From positions 7,062,603 to 7,126,602 of the forward strand of contig JABAKD010000002.1 of NCBI GenBank assembly GCA_012845835.1: a DNA stretch of 64,000 nucleotides, given 5' to 3'. The notes under the pieces are model-generated. The model was given only the letters and a program-made list of their open reading frames with translations. It had not been told where the DNA came from and searched no databases. Of the stretch, positions 9,626 to 20,374 are shown piece by piece. Source of the stretch: Undaria pinnatifida. Its lineage: Eukaryota; Sar; Phaeophyceae; Laminariales; Alariaceae. Position 1 is the stretch's first letter, and each line of letters opens with the position of its first letter. The position numbers and the translations under genes are program-made.

Positions 9626-12600
9626 TCACGCCACTGACTCTCTCCCCAAACCCCCCTTGACCCCCCCCTACCTCACCTCCCTCTCTTACCCCCCCCCTCC
9701 GCCTCCACCATCGAGAAGTTTGACGGGTACAAGACAGAAGTAAAATAAAGGATAGAAAAAAGGGAAAGGCTAGCGCTAAGAAATAGGGTAAAAGAGGAGA
9801 AGCACTTGTAAATATTCGGGGGGTTGAGGGAAGATGTCGGAATGAAAACGTATTTGCACGGCCCAATGGACTACGCGAAAAAGCTGAAACTGCCATTTCG
9901 TGTAGAGGACCTGGACCTACCAGAAATAAGGAAGAGATATACTAGTAGTCGGGAGGAGCAGGACGTGGATGCACATATGTGCCCGTGTGGCACAACAATA
10001 GAGAGTAGGACCCACATAGTAGTAGAAGAATGAGAAATACACAAGGAGGAACGGGATGTGTTAGAGGAGGAGATGAGGAAAATCGACGAATGTGACATGG
10101 AAGAGTTTGGTAAACCAGAGAGTACGAAGCGAGAAAACGATCACTATTCTGGGAGATAGATGGTGGCCACAGACGGCGAAACAGACGACGAAACAGGAAG
10201 GGGATAGGATAAGCAAACAATTTCTAGCAATATATGGAAGAGGCGTAATGAGCGCCCAAATGTTGGAGGTGTCTCTATTAGGAGTAGGAACGGTGCTCCG
10301 TCTCGAAAGGGATGCGTGGTCAATGTTCAAATGACTAAGGTAAGCAACAAATGAGTACGCCCCCCCCCCCCCCCCCAACCTCCCCCCTCGCTCCCCCTCC
10401 CGAATGCCCCACCTGAACTCCCCCCTCTTCAATCTGGCCGCCGCCACCTCCCCTTCCGTTTTCATCGCGAGCCGTTTCTCCTCCACCAGCGCCCGTCTTT
10501 GTTCAGCCTCCCTCGAAAATGCCTCCAGCTTGGAACTCCTTTCGGCCTCCTCCGCTTTTTTGGAGAACTCCTCCGCCTGTCGCCGCTTCGATTCTTGGTC
10601 CCGCTTTTCTTGGTTCCATCTGCCAAAACAAAAACGGAGGGAAGAGCGGTATGGTGTGGTGTGCGTGGTACCAAAAGCAAAGATCAAGGTCGAGAGATGA
10701 GACCGCGTTTAGTCTACGCCTATCACTTTAGTACAGTGCATACGTTCTGCGCTAGGGGGGAGGGGAGGGGGGGGGGCACTTGTGGGACCTTTTTGTTTGA
10801 GCGGCTGGGGTCGCTCGCACGATCGGCCCCCCCGTTTCATTGCCGTCTTCAGCTTTTGCCGCCGTTTTAATTTTGCGATGTTAGTCCACAATGGAATGGT
10901 CAGCTACGCTGCGCCAAGGAATATAGCCTAAAGCATATTTGTCGGTGAGGCAGTCATTCATGCCGTGACGAAAAAAAAAACAACGAAAACCCAGCAGCGG
11001 AAAAAGGGGGGTACCCCCCCCCCTACTGTAGCCTTGGTCAATGGTATCCCGATTTAAGAGCGCCCAGGATAAGAACATTCTGGACTTAACCCCTTTAGAG
11101 CCCCCGAACCCCTCCATATATTAAATGCAAGTAATTTTGTCCCCAAAAACGGGTTTCCAGTTGTAAAGGGGTTAAGGGAGGCCAGGATAAGAGCATTCTG
11201 GACTTAAGAGCGCCCAGGATGAGAGAATTTCGGACTTAAGAGCGCCCAGGATAAGAGCATTCCAGACTTAAGAGCGCCCAGGATAAAAGCATTCGGGGCT
11301 TGAGAGCGCCCAGGACAAGATAATTCTGGACTTAAGAGCGCCCAGGATGAGAGCATTCCGGACTTAAGCTCGCCCAGGTTTTTTTCTTGTTTGGCGATAG
11401 GATTTTGTTTTTTTATCTGGGCCATGGGGTTGATTGGTCATCGGCTTGAACTCGTTTTTTTTTTCTCCAAAACCAGTATTGGGTGGGGCGCAAAGGTCCT
11501 CAACTGAAACAATCAGAAAAAAAAGCGTGCAGCACGGTAACCGCAGCAATATCCTTGCACGCCTCGGACCTCGGACAGGCGAGATGATCCGCAGTAGCAG
11601 GTCTTTCGGGGCCGGCACGTCCCTGAAGCACATGACCTGCACGACCTAGATCGTCGTCTGCCCGAAGTGTCGAACCTTGCCTCTGGTACGGCTTTCGGGT
11701 ACGAATTGTGAGTACGCACGCGGCCTGTTCCCCATGTACCGTCCCATTTTTTTTTTTAAAGGCTGCATGCAGACGGGTGCGGCAGCGTTCGAAACCGGCC
11801 TTCAGTACCGTAACTGACACAAGATATCACCCGTACATAAGAAATCACCCCCCCCACAGGATACGACACCCCGGTGATCATTTTGGGCGTTTTTGACAAA
11901 CCATCGATTTATCACCCGGAGTACATAAGATAACACACCCCGGTGATATCGTAGTGTAGATTTGTGGTTTTGTGGGTTTGGTTCGATTTTTGGTCGTGGT
12001 GTCTCTGCGTAACTCTTTTTTGGTCGTACCGATAGCGAGGTAGGCAGCATCAGCCCACTTTTGTGTGTGGGCAGGACGGATGGTGCAGCCACCGCCTCGT
12101 ATCATGTCGGGCGAGGTACCTTCGATTTAGGTATATTTTATTTTTTTATGCTCCAATCCAAGCCCGTATTTTGTTTGAAACTTTCTTCGGCGCTGAGGGG
12201 GTTGAGTCATCGCCGAGGTCATGTGCTAAGGAATTTCGTCACTTAGGTTGGGCCCCTTTGTTTTACCACAACCCGGTATCACAGGTAGGTACCTACAGCA
12301 GGAGTGCGATGCAGCTGCAAGTGTTCGTGCAGGCATACCACACCCCTTCGAGTGTGCGGCAGCAGCGGTTCAACTTTTTTTACACCCGCTTTTATCACAC
12401 CCCCAAACACACCCAGTGGGTGTTCGGACGTGCTACCACCCCCCTTTGTTATCACCCCCCCTCATTTATCACACCCCCAAACACACCTTGTGGGTGTTCG
12501 GACGTCCTATCACACCCCCTGGTTTATCACACCCCCCTTGGGCCCTCTGCGAGCTTCTCTTTATCACCCGGGGTACACAAGATATCACACCCGCCGCAGG

Positions 12601-15600
12601 ATACCACACCCGGTGATCATATTTTCAAATCCCAAAATGCTATCACCGGGGTGTGTTATCTTGTGTCAGTTACGGTAGTTACCCGAGCTCCACGGTTGGT
12701 TCTAGCGTATCTGTTTCTCTTCTTCTGCAGCAGGGAGTCAACCCACGACAGGAGACAGGGTCTGGGGCGTACTCCTTTGCTGCTTGCGTTAGTCATTCGA
12801 CCATTGACCACACATCCCTTTCGAGACGGAGCACCGTTGTTCCTACTCCTAATAGAGACATCTCCGACATTTGGGCGCTCGTTACGTTTGTTCCAAAATA
12901 CTACATTAAAAAAAAAAATGTTTGGTATTTTCCTATCCCCGTCCTGTTTCGCCGCCTGTGGCCGCCATCTATCTTGTAGGATAGTGATCGTTTTCCTACG
13001 GTGGGAATTGCAATTTAAGGAGGCGTTTCTGACCGGGGTTGAGCTCCCCAAGGGAGGAACTACCGGTATTTCTGACATTTTCACGAGTACAATGGTTGAT
13101 TTTGAGGACTAGCGAATAGAGGTCTTGGCCGGATTTGCGCGCGTGAACGCCTTCCAAGGAGAAACGTTTCGGGCGAGATTTTCAGAAAAAATCTTAAGAA
13201 TCTGCTGCATCCCCCTAAACGGTGGAGTTGACTCAAGCGTGCTGCAGGATCAGCTCGTTTTATTTTTTATTGTGTGTGTGTTTCGCTCTTTTTCGTCATT
13301 CAAAATGATTGGTTTTGCCGCAGGGACGGTGCAACACACTTGATACGTACGTGCAGATGTTGGAACGTGCCGGTTGCGGCCAAGTCGACTCCGAAAGGCG
13401 GTAAAAGCAATTCGGGATGTCGTCAATTAACGTCCAGCAGTAGCCGCCGAGTTGTCGAGAAGATTGATACCAACGAGTTTCACGCACCAGGGCTGTACGA
13501 GACAGATTCTCCATGACTACGACGGACATGGGTCAGTAGATTGGCACCGAAAACCGAGGATACTCGTAGTTCCTGCCCGGTTCCCGCTCGATTGAATGGT
13601 TTCTTTTGTGTGGTAAGGTCGGCAACTCTTCCATCAACCTGTTTGTCAGAGATGGAGTCCTAAGGCGCCCCCGAAACGTGCTTAGCAGCGGGCATTGTAA
13701 GCTGACAGTTAACTGAAACAGAGACGAAAAGTTTTCATACAGTGCCGTAGTCATTCACCACACTGGCTCTATTAACTCCCATGCGCGGTTTTAGCATATT
13801 TTTTCGCGGCCATGCTGCTAGAATGGAGGCATAAGCTTCCACGAGGTACCTCAGGCCGCCTGTCTCCAGCTCGTAACCTTTCCCAAACTCGAGAACAGTT
13901 TTGGCGTAGGGTAGCATATTCGACAGATAATTGGGACGAGTTACCTACGAGCTACCTCTGCTATGGTAGCCTCATCGGGTACGTCCACGCACGAGAAAAC
14001 GATGCCACTCATCATGGTGCCGTACGGCAACGGGTTCGCACCCAATATATATATATATATAATTTTTCCTTGGACTCCGTACCCGAGGAGCTCTGCAAGT
14101 CACCCAAAGCACGACTGATGCGTGCGACGATAAAGGCGCACCACTGTTTTTTCTGAGGTTTGAGTCTTACTACGGTAGCCCCCCCCGACTAACTTTTCCA
14201 ACTAACTTTTCTTTAACGAAATCGCCGGTTTTGAAAACCAGATCCAGGCCGTATCTACTGCAATACGGTGGTGCCCCTTTTGCCGTCCCGACGACATCGT
14301 TCGATAGTCCTTTTGCAAGCAAGAAAATGGTTGAGGGTGTTTTCTTCATAGCATCCTTCCTCGTATCGAGCAGCCATGATGATGAAACGTTCGTTTAAGA
14401 AAACCGCCGATTTGGGGGGGGAGGGGTATCGTAGAATCAGTCGTTTCCTCAATTTTGGGAGCTTAAGACCTCTCCCAAAAAACTGATTTGGAGAAAAATA
14501 ACTGCTACCGCCGGAAGATAAACTCCATGGTACACGACGAGAATCATGCAAAAGAAAAATGATCAAATCCGACGATTTTGGGCTAAGGAGCCCAGTCGTT
14601 CGGAAGCCATTTCAGATGGAAAGAAAAGGCTGCCTCTACCGTGGTATGCGTCGATTTCTCTCATAAAAAAAATAATAATAACAACGAAGCGCAACCGGAG
14701 AACAATCCTATGGCTTACAGCAACGATAAATATTTTACAAAACTCCCCCCCCCCCACAGACACGATATCGGGAACAAGGAATCGCGTCAAGATATCGAAA
14801 AAAATTCCATCCAAAACAAGAACAAGCCTCTACAGTACCTTTACCATAGAAAACGGGTCTGTGGCCAACCCTTGCTTTCTTTCTCACCGCTCTATCCTAG
14901 CCATTTCCTTTTGGTGTCTCTCTTTCACCGCCGCATCCAGGTGTCTCCTCTCCCTGTCCCTCTTGCGCCTAAGTTTCGCCTGCCGCTTTTTCTCCACCGC
15001 GGCGGCTTCTCTACGCCCTTCCTCCCCGGCTTCTCTCTCGGCTCTGCCTCGACGAAACAGGCACAGGGTGAGGGTGGTACAATAAAGAAACCGTACACAT
15101 GGAACGAAAATTAAAACGAAAACAGAAACCAACAAAAAGGGGACACAAAACAAACGAAAGGAGTTGCTTTGTTTAATCCTTTCTAACGTATTTATGTAGG
15201 ACAATGACAAAAATAATGGGCGTTCTCCAATTCGTTCCGCGAGATTTCAGGTCGGACAATGAAACGGAAATACCGTTCCGATTGGTACAACTGTGAGTGA
15301 GCTCACTATTACGGAGATCTATTGTTAGCAGGATGAATTATCAAGCAACAAAGGGGGCAAAAAAGCATCCGGCTTTGTGTAAAAGCGCTTGCCTACGGTT
15401 TTTTTTCGTTGGCTGGTCTTGCCAAGTATACAGAGCCTCGATCGAACACAGTTGTAGCGCAGGAGAGCTCGGCAATAAAGTTGCGATGCATCCCATTTTT
15501 TGTGAAATTTCATCCTGTTAACAATGAATCTCCGTAATATATGTCGTCTGTCGCTGTTTCTCTATGGCGGCTGCCTCTCTGTCTCGCCCGTGCCCCCCGG

Positions 15601-18012
15601 CTTTCCTCTCGACCTTGCCTCGGCGAAATAAAACCGCGGACAGAGCGCGAATGGGGAAGAGGGTGATTCAACCAACCAAAATATGTTTGCGCCATTTTTA
15701 CAGTGTGCGGAATTAGCGTTTTGGACCCACGTTCGCGAACCAGCATCAGCTCACGATTCTGAACTTGTCACCGCACTGCTGGCGGGACGGTTTCGGAACG
15801 CGGCCGCGCCTGTGCCTCCCCCTCCTCGACCCACTCCCCCCCCCCCTCTCCCTACCCCAGTCGTCCCCCAGCCACCTCCCCCTCCCCCTACCCCCTGTCT
15901 CCCGGGTTTCCCACCTCTTTTCTTCTTCTTCCAAGTCTAACGCCGCTTTCCTGCGCGCAATCTCCCCGCGTGCCAGCGTCTTGGCTTTTCGCTCGGCGCG
16001 GGACGCAATCGCCCGATCCCTCGCACGCCGACGAGCGCCCCGCTCTGCCTCCAATGCTTCTCGGTTTTCCCTTTTTTTTGTACGAGGCGGGGTTGGAGGG
16101 GGGGGTTGGGGTTGGGGTTGGGGTTGGGGTGGGGATGTGGGTTTGGGTGCGGGCGGGGATAGCCTTTTGAGGGGGGTGGTGGGGGTGCGGGCGGGGGGGG
16201 TTGAGCCCTTCTCAAATAACGCTTCCACAACGATCCACCGCAGACGGAAAACTCGAAACTCCCTTCAAGAGGTCTCGGCGCTAGGGGCATGATATGGTGA
16301 CGGCAGCAGGAATTCGCGCTCACATCTCCAGTCTCAGTGCCTTTGCGGCTCTTCGAGCATGGGCAAGCCGAAGCTGCTCTGGGTCTCGGCAAACCGCAAC
16401 TACAGGCTTTGCCACCGTCGCTCCTCCCGCCTTCGCCTGTGCGGTTCGACAACGTGGAGGATGTGTAGGGGGCGGAGTGGCGTTCTTCAAGCAGGTGGGG
16501 AAGGGGACTGGACCTGTGCGGTCTATTTCCGAGGGCTCGTTGGTAGCGGTATCGATAGGTCCGTTATTTTAGGAACTGGTGTTTGGCGATAACCACACAG
16601 ACGAAGGAAATCCGCAGGTGTTCGCGGAGCTGTAGCAAGTATCGATACCCTAAAACCCTTTTGCATTACGTACCGCCGAAATGGGACACGAATATTCGTT
16701 CTGTATGGAAGATAATTAAAGTAGTGATTCTAAAAAAGCGAGTCGCTGAGCGTTTACCCAAAGCAAACCGTGGAGGAAACGCACAGCCTGCGTCCCTCCC
16801 TTCCTCCTCTCCCCGCCCCTCCCCCCGCCGCCCCTCCCTCCCCCCCCCCCCGTCCTGTTTTTGACTGACTTGCCTCCGCTTCGACCGCGCCGTCTCCTTC
16901 CACCGCAACAACGGCTGTTGATCCATCACCGCCGCCGCCCGCTCCCGTTCCCGTTCCCGTTCCCATTCCCATTTCCGTTCTCGTTTCCGATCCCGTTCCC
17001 ATTCCCGTTCTCGTTCCCGATCCCGTTCCCAATCCCGTTCCTGTTCCCATCCCCGTTGCCCCCCATGCCCCTTCTCCAGGATCCTCTCCCGCAGTGAACG
17101 ATTCTTCTGGTGCCGATTCCCAGTCCGCGGTATCACCACCGAGGCTCGAGCCCCCTCCTCCTCCTCCCCCTCCTCCTCCTCCTCCTCTTGCTCCTTCTCT
17201 TCCACCATGCTTGCTGTTGTCAAAGGCACTCCCAGTTCGCGCTTGGGGTTAGGATTGGGATTAGGGGTAGGGTTAGGGTTAAGGGTTGGGTCAGGGCTAG
17301 GGAAACAAGGGCGGGTGAGAGTTGGGGGGGGGGCGGGGGAGGGGGAGAGGGAGAGGGAGGGGAGGGGGGGGGGGAGGGGGGGAGACGAGGGAGGGGGGAT
17401 GGAAGTGGGAAAGCGGGAGACGGGGAGTGGTATTGGCTAGCCGCACAACAGCAGTAGCGATATGGATGAGTATCGATGCACAGTATCGCAAGGTTTTTAC
17501 CTTCTTCGGTAGCAGTGTGAAACGCCTTCCGCCTTTCGTCTAGGTACGGACGCGCTTCCAGACCGTCGTCCCGCATGCTCCGAAGGATTGCGATGTGCGT
17601 GTCGTCCAAACCCCGGGCTAAATTTCGGTAGAGCTCTCCACTGCTACCGCTGCGGCCGCCGATGCCGCGGTTGCCACCAGTGCCGTTCCTGTTCGCGTTC
17701 TTGTTCCCGTTCCCGTTCCCGTTCCCGTTATCGATACCGTTACCGTCACTGCCGTTGCTGTTGATGCTGATTACGCTGCTGCTACTGTTGCTGCTGCTAC
17801 CGCCGAGCTTGCCCTTTTCGCTGTTGCGGGAGCCGCGTCGAGCTCGCGATGGGTTGTTTTCGGTTTTTATCGTCGCCGTCTGATCCTCCTGGTGCTGGTG
17901 CTGGTGGTGCTGGTTCGCTCCTAAAGCGTCAACGCCACCGCGACCGACGCCCTGTTTCCCCTCTCTCTGCCAGCCAAGAATTTTTTCGTCGTTAACAATG
18001 AGGTTGGTTGTT
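9558..18012 (-). CDS. Hypothetical charged coiled-coil protein gene, five exons, both ends open
   Basis: Coding exons on the minus strand, 5'->3': 18012-17501, 17213-16874, 16070-15892, 15047-14888, 10619-10413. They join with matching phases into a 466-codon open product. Exon 1 is Asn/Gly/Ser-rich (17660-17900) and ends in a helical ELYRNLARGLDD...AFHTATEE segment. Exon 2 has an acidic Glu run and Arg/Glu repeats (WERDRERERE type). Exons 3-5 are continuous Ala/Arg/Glu/Lys helices typical of a long coiled coil. I do not recognise the family; a cytoskeletal, ciliary or SR-like scaffold is possible. The exon 2 donor is GCAAGT, a GC donor. The exon 3 donor could instead lie near 15856. Decayed copies of exon 4's 5' end (to 15618) and exon 5's 3' end (from 9558) lie in flanking introns. 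The first and last exons are not identified. A LINE fragment and a TIR element sit downstream of exon 5 and in the 4.3-kb fourth intron. Confidence 0.55.
9715..10343 (+). mobile_element. LINE 3'-end fragment, copy 2
   Basis: Encodes the same C-terminal region as 1880-2480: YLHGPMDYAKKLKL, RKRYTSSREEQDV and the zinc-like MCPCGTTIESRTHI box near 9975-10015. It ends with AGTAACAAATGA-type sequence followed by a 16-nt C run. The reading frame has stops after the zinc box. It lies downstream of coiled-coil exon 5, between that exon and the decayed copy of its end. Confidence 0.88.
10413..10619 (-). CDS. Coiled-coil gene, exon 5
   Basis: Acceptor TTTTGGCAG, then WNQEKRDQESKRRQAEEF... through AAARLKRGEF; donor GTGGGG. 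The first base completes the CG left by exon 4 (giving Arg). It is entirely charged helix. Confidence 0.7.
10800..10985 (+). repeat. Dispersed repeat family R2, copy 2
   Basis: Shares GGGTCGCTCGCACGA, TTAATTTTGCGA, ACAATGGAATGG and AGCTACGCTGCGCCAAGGAA with the copy at 4780-5160. A diverged unit of the 73-bp array follows at 11005-11040. Confidence 0.7.
11054..11375 (-). repeat. ~31-bp tandem/interrupted repeat, eight copies
   Basis: Unit TTAAGAGCGCCCAGGAT followed by (A/G)AGA(G/A)CATTC.GGAC. The first copy (11054) is separated from the other seven (11176-11375) by a single-copy stretch of about 90 bp. The copies differ from each other by several substitutions. Confidence 0.9.
11804..12678. 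mobile_element. DNA transposon-like element with terminal inverted repeats and subterminal repeats
   Basis: The left end reads TACCGTAACTGACACAAGAT. The right end (about 12645-12678) is the inverted complement with the same 20-bp core. TA lies outside CCGTAACTG at both ends and could be a TA target duplication. The interior is packed with ATCACACCCC/ATCACCCGG motifs and three copies of a CACCCCCAAACACACC..GTGGGTGTTCGGACGT block (12395-12520). No transposase is seen, so it would be non-autonomous. The 349-codon frame crossing it is not protein-like. The superfamily is not assigned. Confidence 0.7.
12755..12995 (-). mobile_element. LINE 3'-end fragment, copy 3
   Basis: The reverse complement encodes DRW.PQAAKQDGDR, KRNERPNVGDVSIRSR and APSRKGCVVN, matching the LINE ends at 2310-2480 and 10160-10340. 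It carries an A-rich insertion of about 10 nt. On its own strand it ends AGTACGCCCC. Confidence 0.85.
13020..13235 (+). repeat. Dispersed repeat family R5, copy 1
   Basis: Landmarks: GTTGAGCTCC, GAGGAACTACCGGT, CACGAGTACAATG, GAACGCCTTC.AAG and AATCTGCTGC.CCCCTA. Alignable with 19008-19230 and 41265-41490. Confidence 0.75.
13236..14160. other. No gene recognised
   Basis: Mixed-composition sequence with short frames only and an AT dinucleotide run at 14045-14062. It lies in the 4.3-kb intron of the coiled-coil gene. Confidence 0.4.
14165..14430 (+). mobile_element. MITE-like element, family M1, copy 2
   Basis: Left end TCTTACTACGGTAGCCCCCCC; right end GGGGTATCGTAGAATCAG, its near inverted complement. 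The interior carries TTTAACGAAATCGCCGGTTTTGAAA, GTGGTGCCCCTTTTGCC and CGAGCAGCCATGA, shared with copies 1 and 3. An R3 repeat copy follows directly. Confidence 0.85.
14440..14650 (+). repeat. Dispersed repeat family R3, copy 3
   Basis: Shares CCTCAATTTTGGGAGCTTAAG, GGGCTAAGGAGCCCAGTCGTTC and CTACCGTGGTATGCGTC with other R3 copies. It lies immediately beside a MITE M1 copy, as at 31125-31535. Confidence 0.7.
14888..15047 (-). CDS. Coiled-coil gene, exon 4
   Basis: Acceptor GTTTCGTCGAG, then AEREAGEEGRREAAAVEKK... to KEMARIE; donor CG|GTGAGA. The leading GC and trailing CG fit the phases of its neighbours. It is Arg/Glu/Ala-rich helix. Confidence 0.7.
15540..15632 (-). pseudogene. Decayed copy of the 5' end of coiled-coil exon 4 with its acceptor
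   Basis: The minus strand reads TTTCGCCGAG, then GCAAGGTCGAGAGGAAAGCC...GCAGCCGCC, alignable with the start of exon 4. Its junction lies at 15618, 571 bp upstream of the real acceptor. A stop codon (TAG) interrupts it. Confidence 0.7.
15892..16070 (-). CDS. Coiled-coil gene, exon 3
   Basis: Starts after AAAAAAAAG; the first G completes AGG with exon 2. It encodes ENREALEAERGARRRARDR... to LEEEEKRWETRETG. Its acceptor is preceded in sense by a CCCCAA-type minisatellite (16080-16200 on the plus strand). The donor at 15891 (GTAGGG) is one of two in-phase choices. Confidence 0.55.
16080..16200. repeat. G-rich minisatellite (GGGGTT)n upstream of a 3' splice site
   Basis: Plus-strand GGGGTTGGGGTT repeats; in the sense of the minus gene it is a C-rich tract directly upstream of the exon 3 acceptor. 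Confidence 0.85.
16874..17213 (-). CDS. Coiled-coil gene, exon 2 (GC donor)
   Basis: Acceptor TTGACAACAG, then SMVEEKEQ, a poly-Glu run, and (R/E/W)-repeat helices; ends RSKRR. The donor is GAG|GCAAGT, a textbook GC donor context. The leading CA completes the GAAG of exon 1 (Ala). Confidence 0.65.
17240..17420. repeat. G-rich tract with degenerate TTAGGG-like units
   Basis: 17246-17300 reads GGGGTTAGGATTGGGATTAGGGG..., resembling degenerate telomere repeats; 17325-17395 is a GGGGGA-rich run. It lies in the intron between exons 1 and 2 of the minus gene, as C-rich sense sequence just upstream of the exon 2 acceptor. Confidence 0.8.
17501..18012 (-). CDS. Coiled-coil gene, first recognised exon
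   Basis: Proposed acceptor GTCTTCAG at 18013-18020; coding TTNLIVNDEKILGW..., an Asn/Gly/Ser low-complexity middle, then ELYRNLARGLDDTHIAI..., ending GAAGAAG|GTAAAA. The start codon or an upstream exon is not identified. Confidence 0.5.
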
Positions 18013-18019
18013 CTGAAGA

Positions 18020-18995
18020 CAAGACATAGCTTTGTTTCTGCCCGTATAGAACTACACCGGGGTTTAGGGGACAGCTCACTCGGATTTTTTGCGGAGCAAT
18101 ATTTCCAGTAGGATACCAAAGGGGTTGAAATGACCACGGGCGGAAGGATGGGAATTAAAACGAATCCATCCTACACCTTGGGAGTATAGCGATGGCTCCG
18201 CCTCACTGCACCCTCTGCTCGAAGTTCCTCGCTTCGCAACTGATATCACTACCCTGCGTGGATCTGATCGGCCAAAACATTTTGGCACGTGCTAAGCACA
18301 CCCCTGCTATTCCCTATTTATTTCGAGGAAACTACACAAAAAAGGAATGGCGCCAAGACGAGACGCCGGACTGTGAAGATGGCGAGTGCGTGTGATGGGA
18401 GGCGTCGGGGAGATTTACGCTTTCGATTTTTACCCCAGAGTTCCGAGAAAAAAAAAAATGCACGGTTTCGAATTTCCCCTCTTTACTCCCAATAATGTTT
18501 TGTTACACTATAAGTTGTTCATTCGATTTGCCGCCGGGTCACCGACGGAGGAGATGCAAGCATAGGGTTCGTCGCTCCAACCCAGCTTTAGGCGTTTCTA
18601 AGTTTGGGACCTGCTCCTTTCGAATCAAGGAAAAGGCTCTTTGGTGTCCGCAACCTGTCCATCTCTTTTTTTAAATCGGCATCGCGACCACAGAGTATGT
18701 AGCAACCCCCATCGCGCACGATCCACAGGGGATCGCGTCGGGTCGACATGCTGGCGCATCCTACCACACGGCTGCTTACGCTTGCTGCAGTAACGGCGAT
18801 CGTCGACAGTGACAGCTCGCGCTGCCGCTGCCTCATGAATCGTAGGGTACACGAGCTATCTCTGGATTGTAAATGAAATCGAGTTAAATCGACACACGAC
18901 AGTGGCTATGGAAATACGTGGAAGCGTGGTGAATCTTGATCTTCCCGAAGCATCCCACGGTAGGGGGTTGCAGTTTTTGTGCCAAAAAAAGGTAT
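18020..18995. other. No gene recognised
   Basis: Upstream flank of the coiled-coil gene. It contains only short frames. Confidence 0.35.
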
Positions 18996-19007
18996 ACCGT
19001 CTGTCCG

Positions 19008-19230
19008 ATTGAGCTCCTCACATGTGAGGAACTGCCGGTGTTAAGGAAGTGATTTCACGAGTACATGCGTTGTTGTTTTAGGTACTAAGGCACAGAAGCT
19101 TGGTCGAGTCGTGCGAACGAACGCCTTCGAAGTCATGTTTCGGGTGAGGTATTGAGCTAGCTCCTCATGTTAGCACCTCAGAAAATTCTTAGAATCTGCT
19201 GCTGCACCCCTACATAGCGTGGGATGGCTC
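19008..19230 (+). repeat. Dispersed repeat family R5, copy 2
   Basis: Shares GAGGAACTGCCGGT, CACGAGTACATG, CGAACGCCTTCGAAGTCATG, GAGCTAGCTCCTC and AATCTGCTGCTGCACCCCTACAT with 13020-13235 and 41265-41490. A diverged 73-bp unit precedes it. Confidence 0.75.
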
Positions 19231-19647
19231 CTTCCCGAAGCATAATATATGTAGAGAACGCGAGTGCTGATTTCCCAGTTTAGTGATGATGGTGTATATC
19301 TAACACCCGCTACGGTAGCGGGGAAGGACGTTCGTGCCCCCCCCCCCCCCCCCGCCTATATTATGTATAGGTTGGGTTGGAGTCGGTTGGCAACGACAGT
19401 GTAAAACATGCCGCCCGCTACATAAGCTACACCCGGATGCCGTTTTTTTTTTTTTCGTGTATTTTGTGGCGGTCGATCACAGCTGGCGGTCGAGTCAGAT
19501 CATTTGCGTCGGGTGGAGACATTTGCTTCGCACAAGGGGAATGATAGTATCACGTACTGTAGTGCTCATGGGTAGGCACCCACGAGGCAGTCGCATAGTA
19601 TTCCCATTGCCGTCTCTGGAAGTGGCCATAGAACTAAATTAACTCGT

Positions 19648-19857
19648 TGAAGCTGTCATCCATAGGCAAGTCCGCCTCACAAGCGGTTCTTAGTGGGATG
19701 CAGCTCACCCTTCATGCCACTCGCCGAACACCTCACGGTGCTTCGCGCTTGGTGCAAGCAATGCCTGCCTGGTCGGTGAAACCCCGACGTGCTCCGTCCC
19801 GGCATAGTAGGGATGCGAGGGTCTATGGTCATATGACTACGGCCATGCATGAATATC
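19648..19857 (+). repeat. Dispersed repeat family R1, copy 2
   Basis: GAAGCTGTCATCCATAGGCA through ACTACGGCCATGCATGA; alignable with 4147-4382. A short internal deletion distinguishes it. Confidence 0.85.
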
Positions 19858-20084
19858 GAGTACATCCCTCGCCTTCCGGGGTTCTTTTCTTGCCCTCTCG
19901 TCCACTCTTGCCGTGGAGGAGCTACCTCTACGATGTTTGCCAACAACATGAAAGTAGCACCACTAGCGAAGAACAGGTGGTGGCCCTAGTAATGGAGAAG
20001 GGGGATTCGCCCCCCCCCCCGCACCTTGCAGGATTCTCTGCCCTGCTCCCTGCCCCCGTCTCACCTTCGAGGAGCTACCGCTAC

Positions 20085-20199
20085 GGTGCAGCAGGCGTCG
20101 ACGTAGGACAGACGACTCTATCTCCTGGTGGGCTTCGCTGGCGGCGGCGGCAAGTCGGCGGCGAAAGTCCACGGTCCGATCGAGCTTCACCTCTTTCGC
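20085..20199 (-). pseudogene. Second copy of a candidate exon (KLDRTVDFRRRLA...)
   Basis: The minus strand: GTGTAG, then AKEVKLDRTVDF..RLAAAASEAHQE, parallel to 20375-20460 at a 261-bp offset. The frame is still open here. Confidence 0.55.
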
Positions 20200-20374
20200 C
20201 TACACGCATCGCAGTTCGGGGGATCACCAACAACATGTTGAAACAATAGACAATGGTAGTGGCGCATCTAATTTCACAACCATGTGGTGGTGAAATAGCC
20301 TCGGGAAGGGGGTTGGAGAAGAGGAAGGGGGATTAGGAAGGAGGGGGGGGGGAGGGGGTCGACGTAGGAGGAGG

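Noticed and set aside
11054-11375. CRISPR-like regular repeats
   Set aside because: Repeat units abut without spacers, vary between copies, and the context is eukaryotic.
12063-13112. 349-codon plus-strand frame
   Set aside because: Crosses the TIR element, its right terminus and an antisense LINE fragment; an accident of repeat composition.
14546-15114. Plus-strand frames of 179 and 157 codons
   Set aside because: Antisense shadows of coiled-coil exon 4 on the minus strand.
17246-17300. Telomere or chromosome end
   Set aside because: Only degenerate TTAGGG-like units inside a G-rich intron tract, with genes on both sides; same for 36186-36215.
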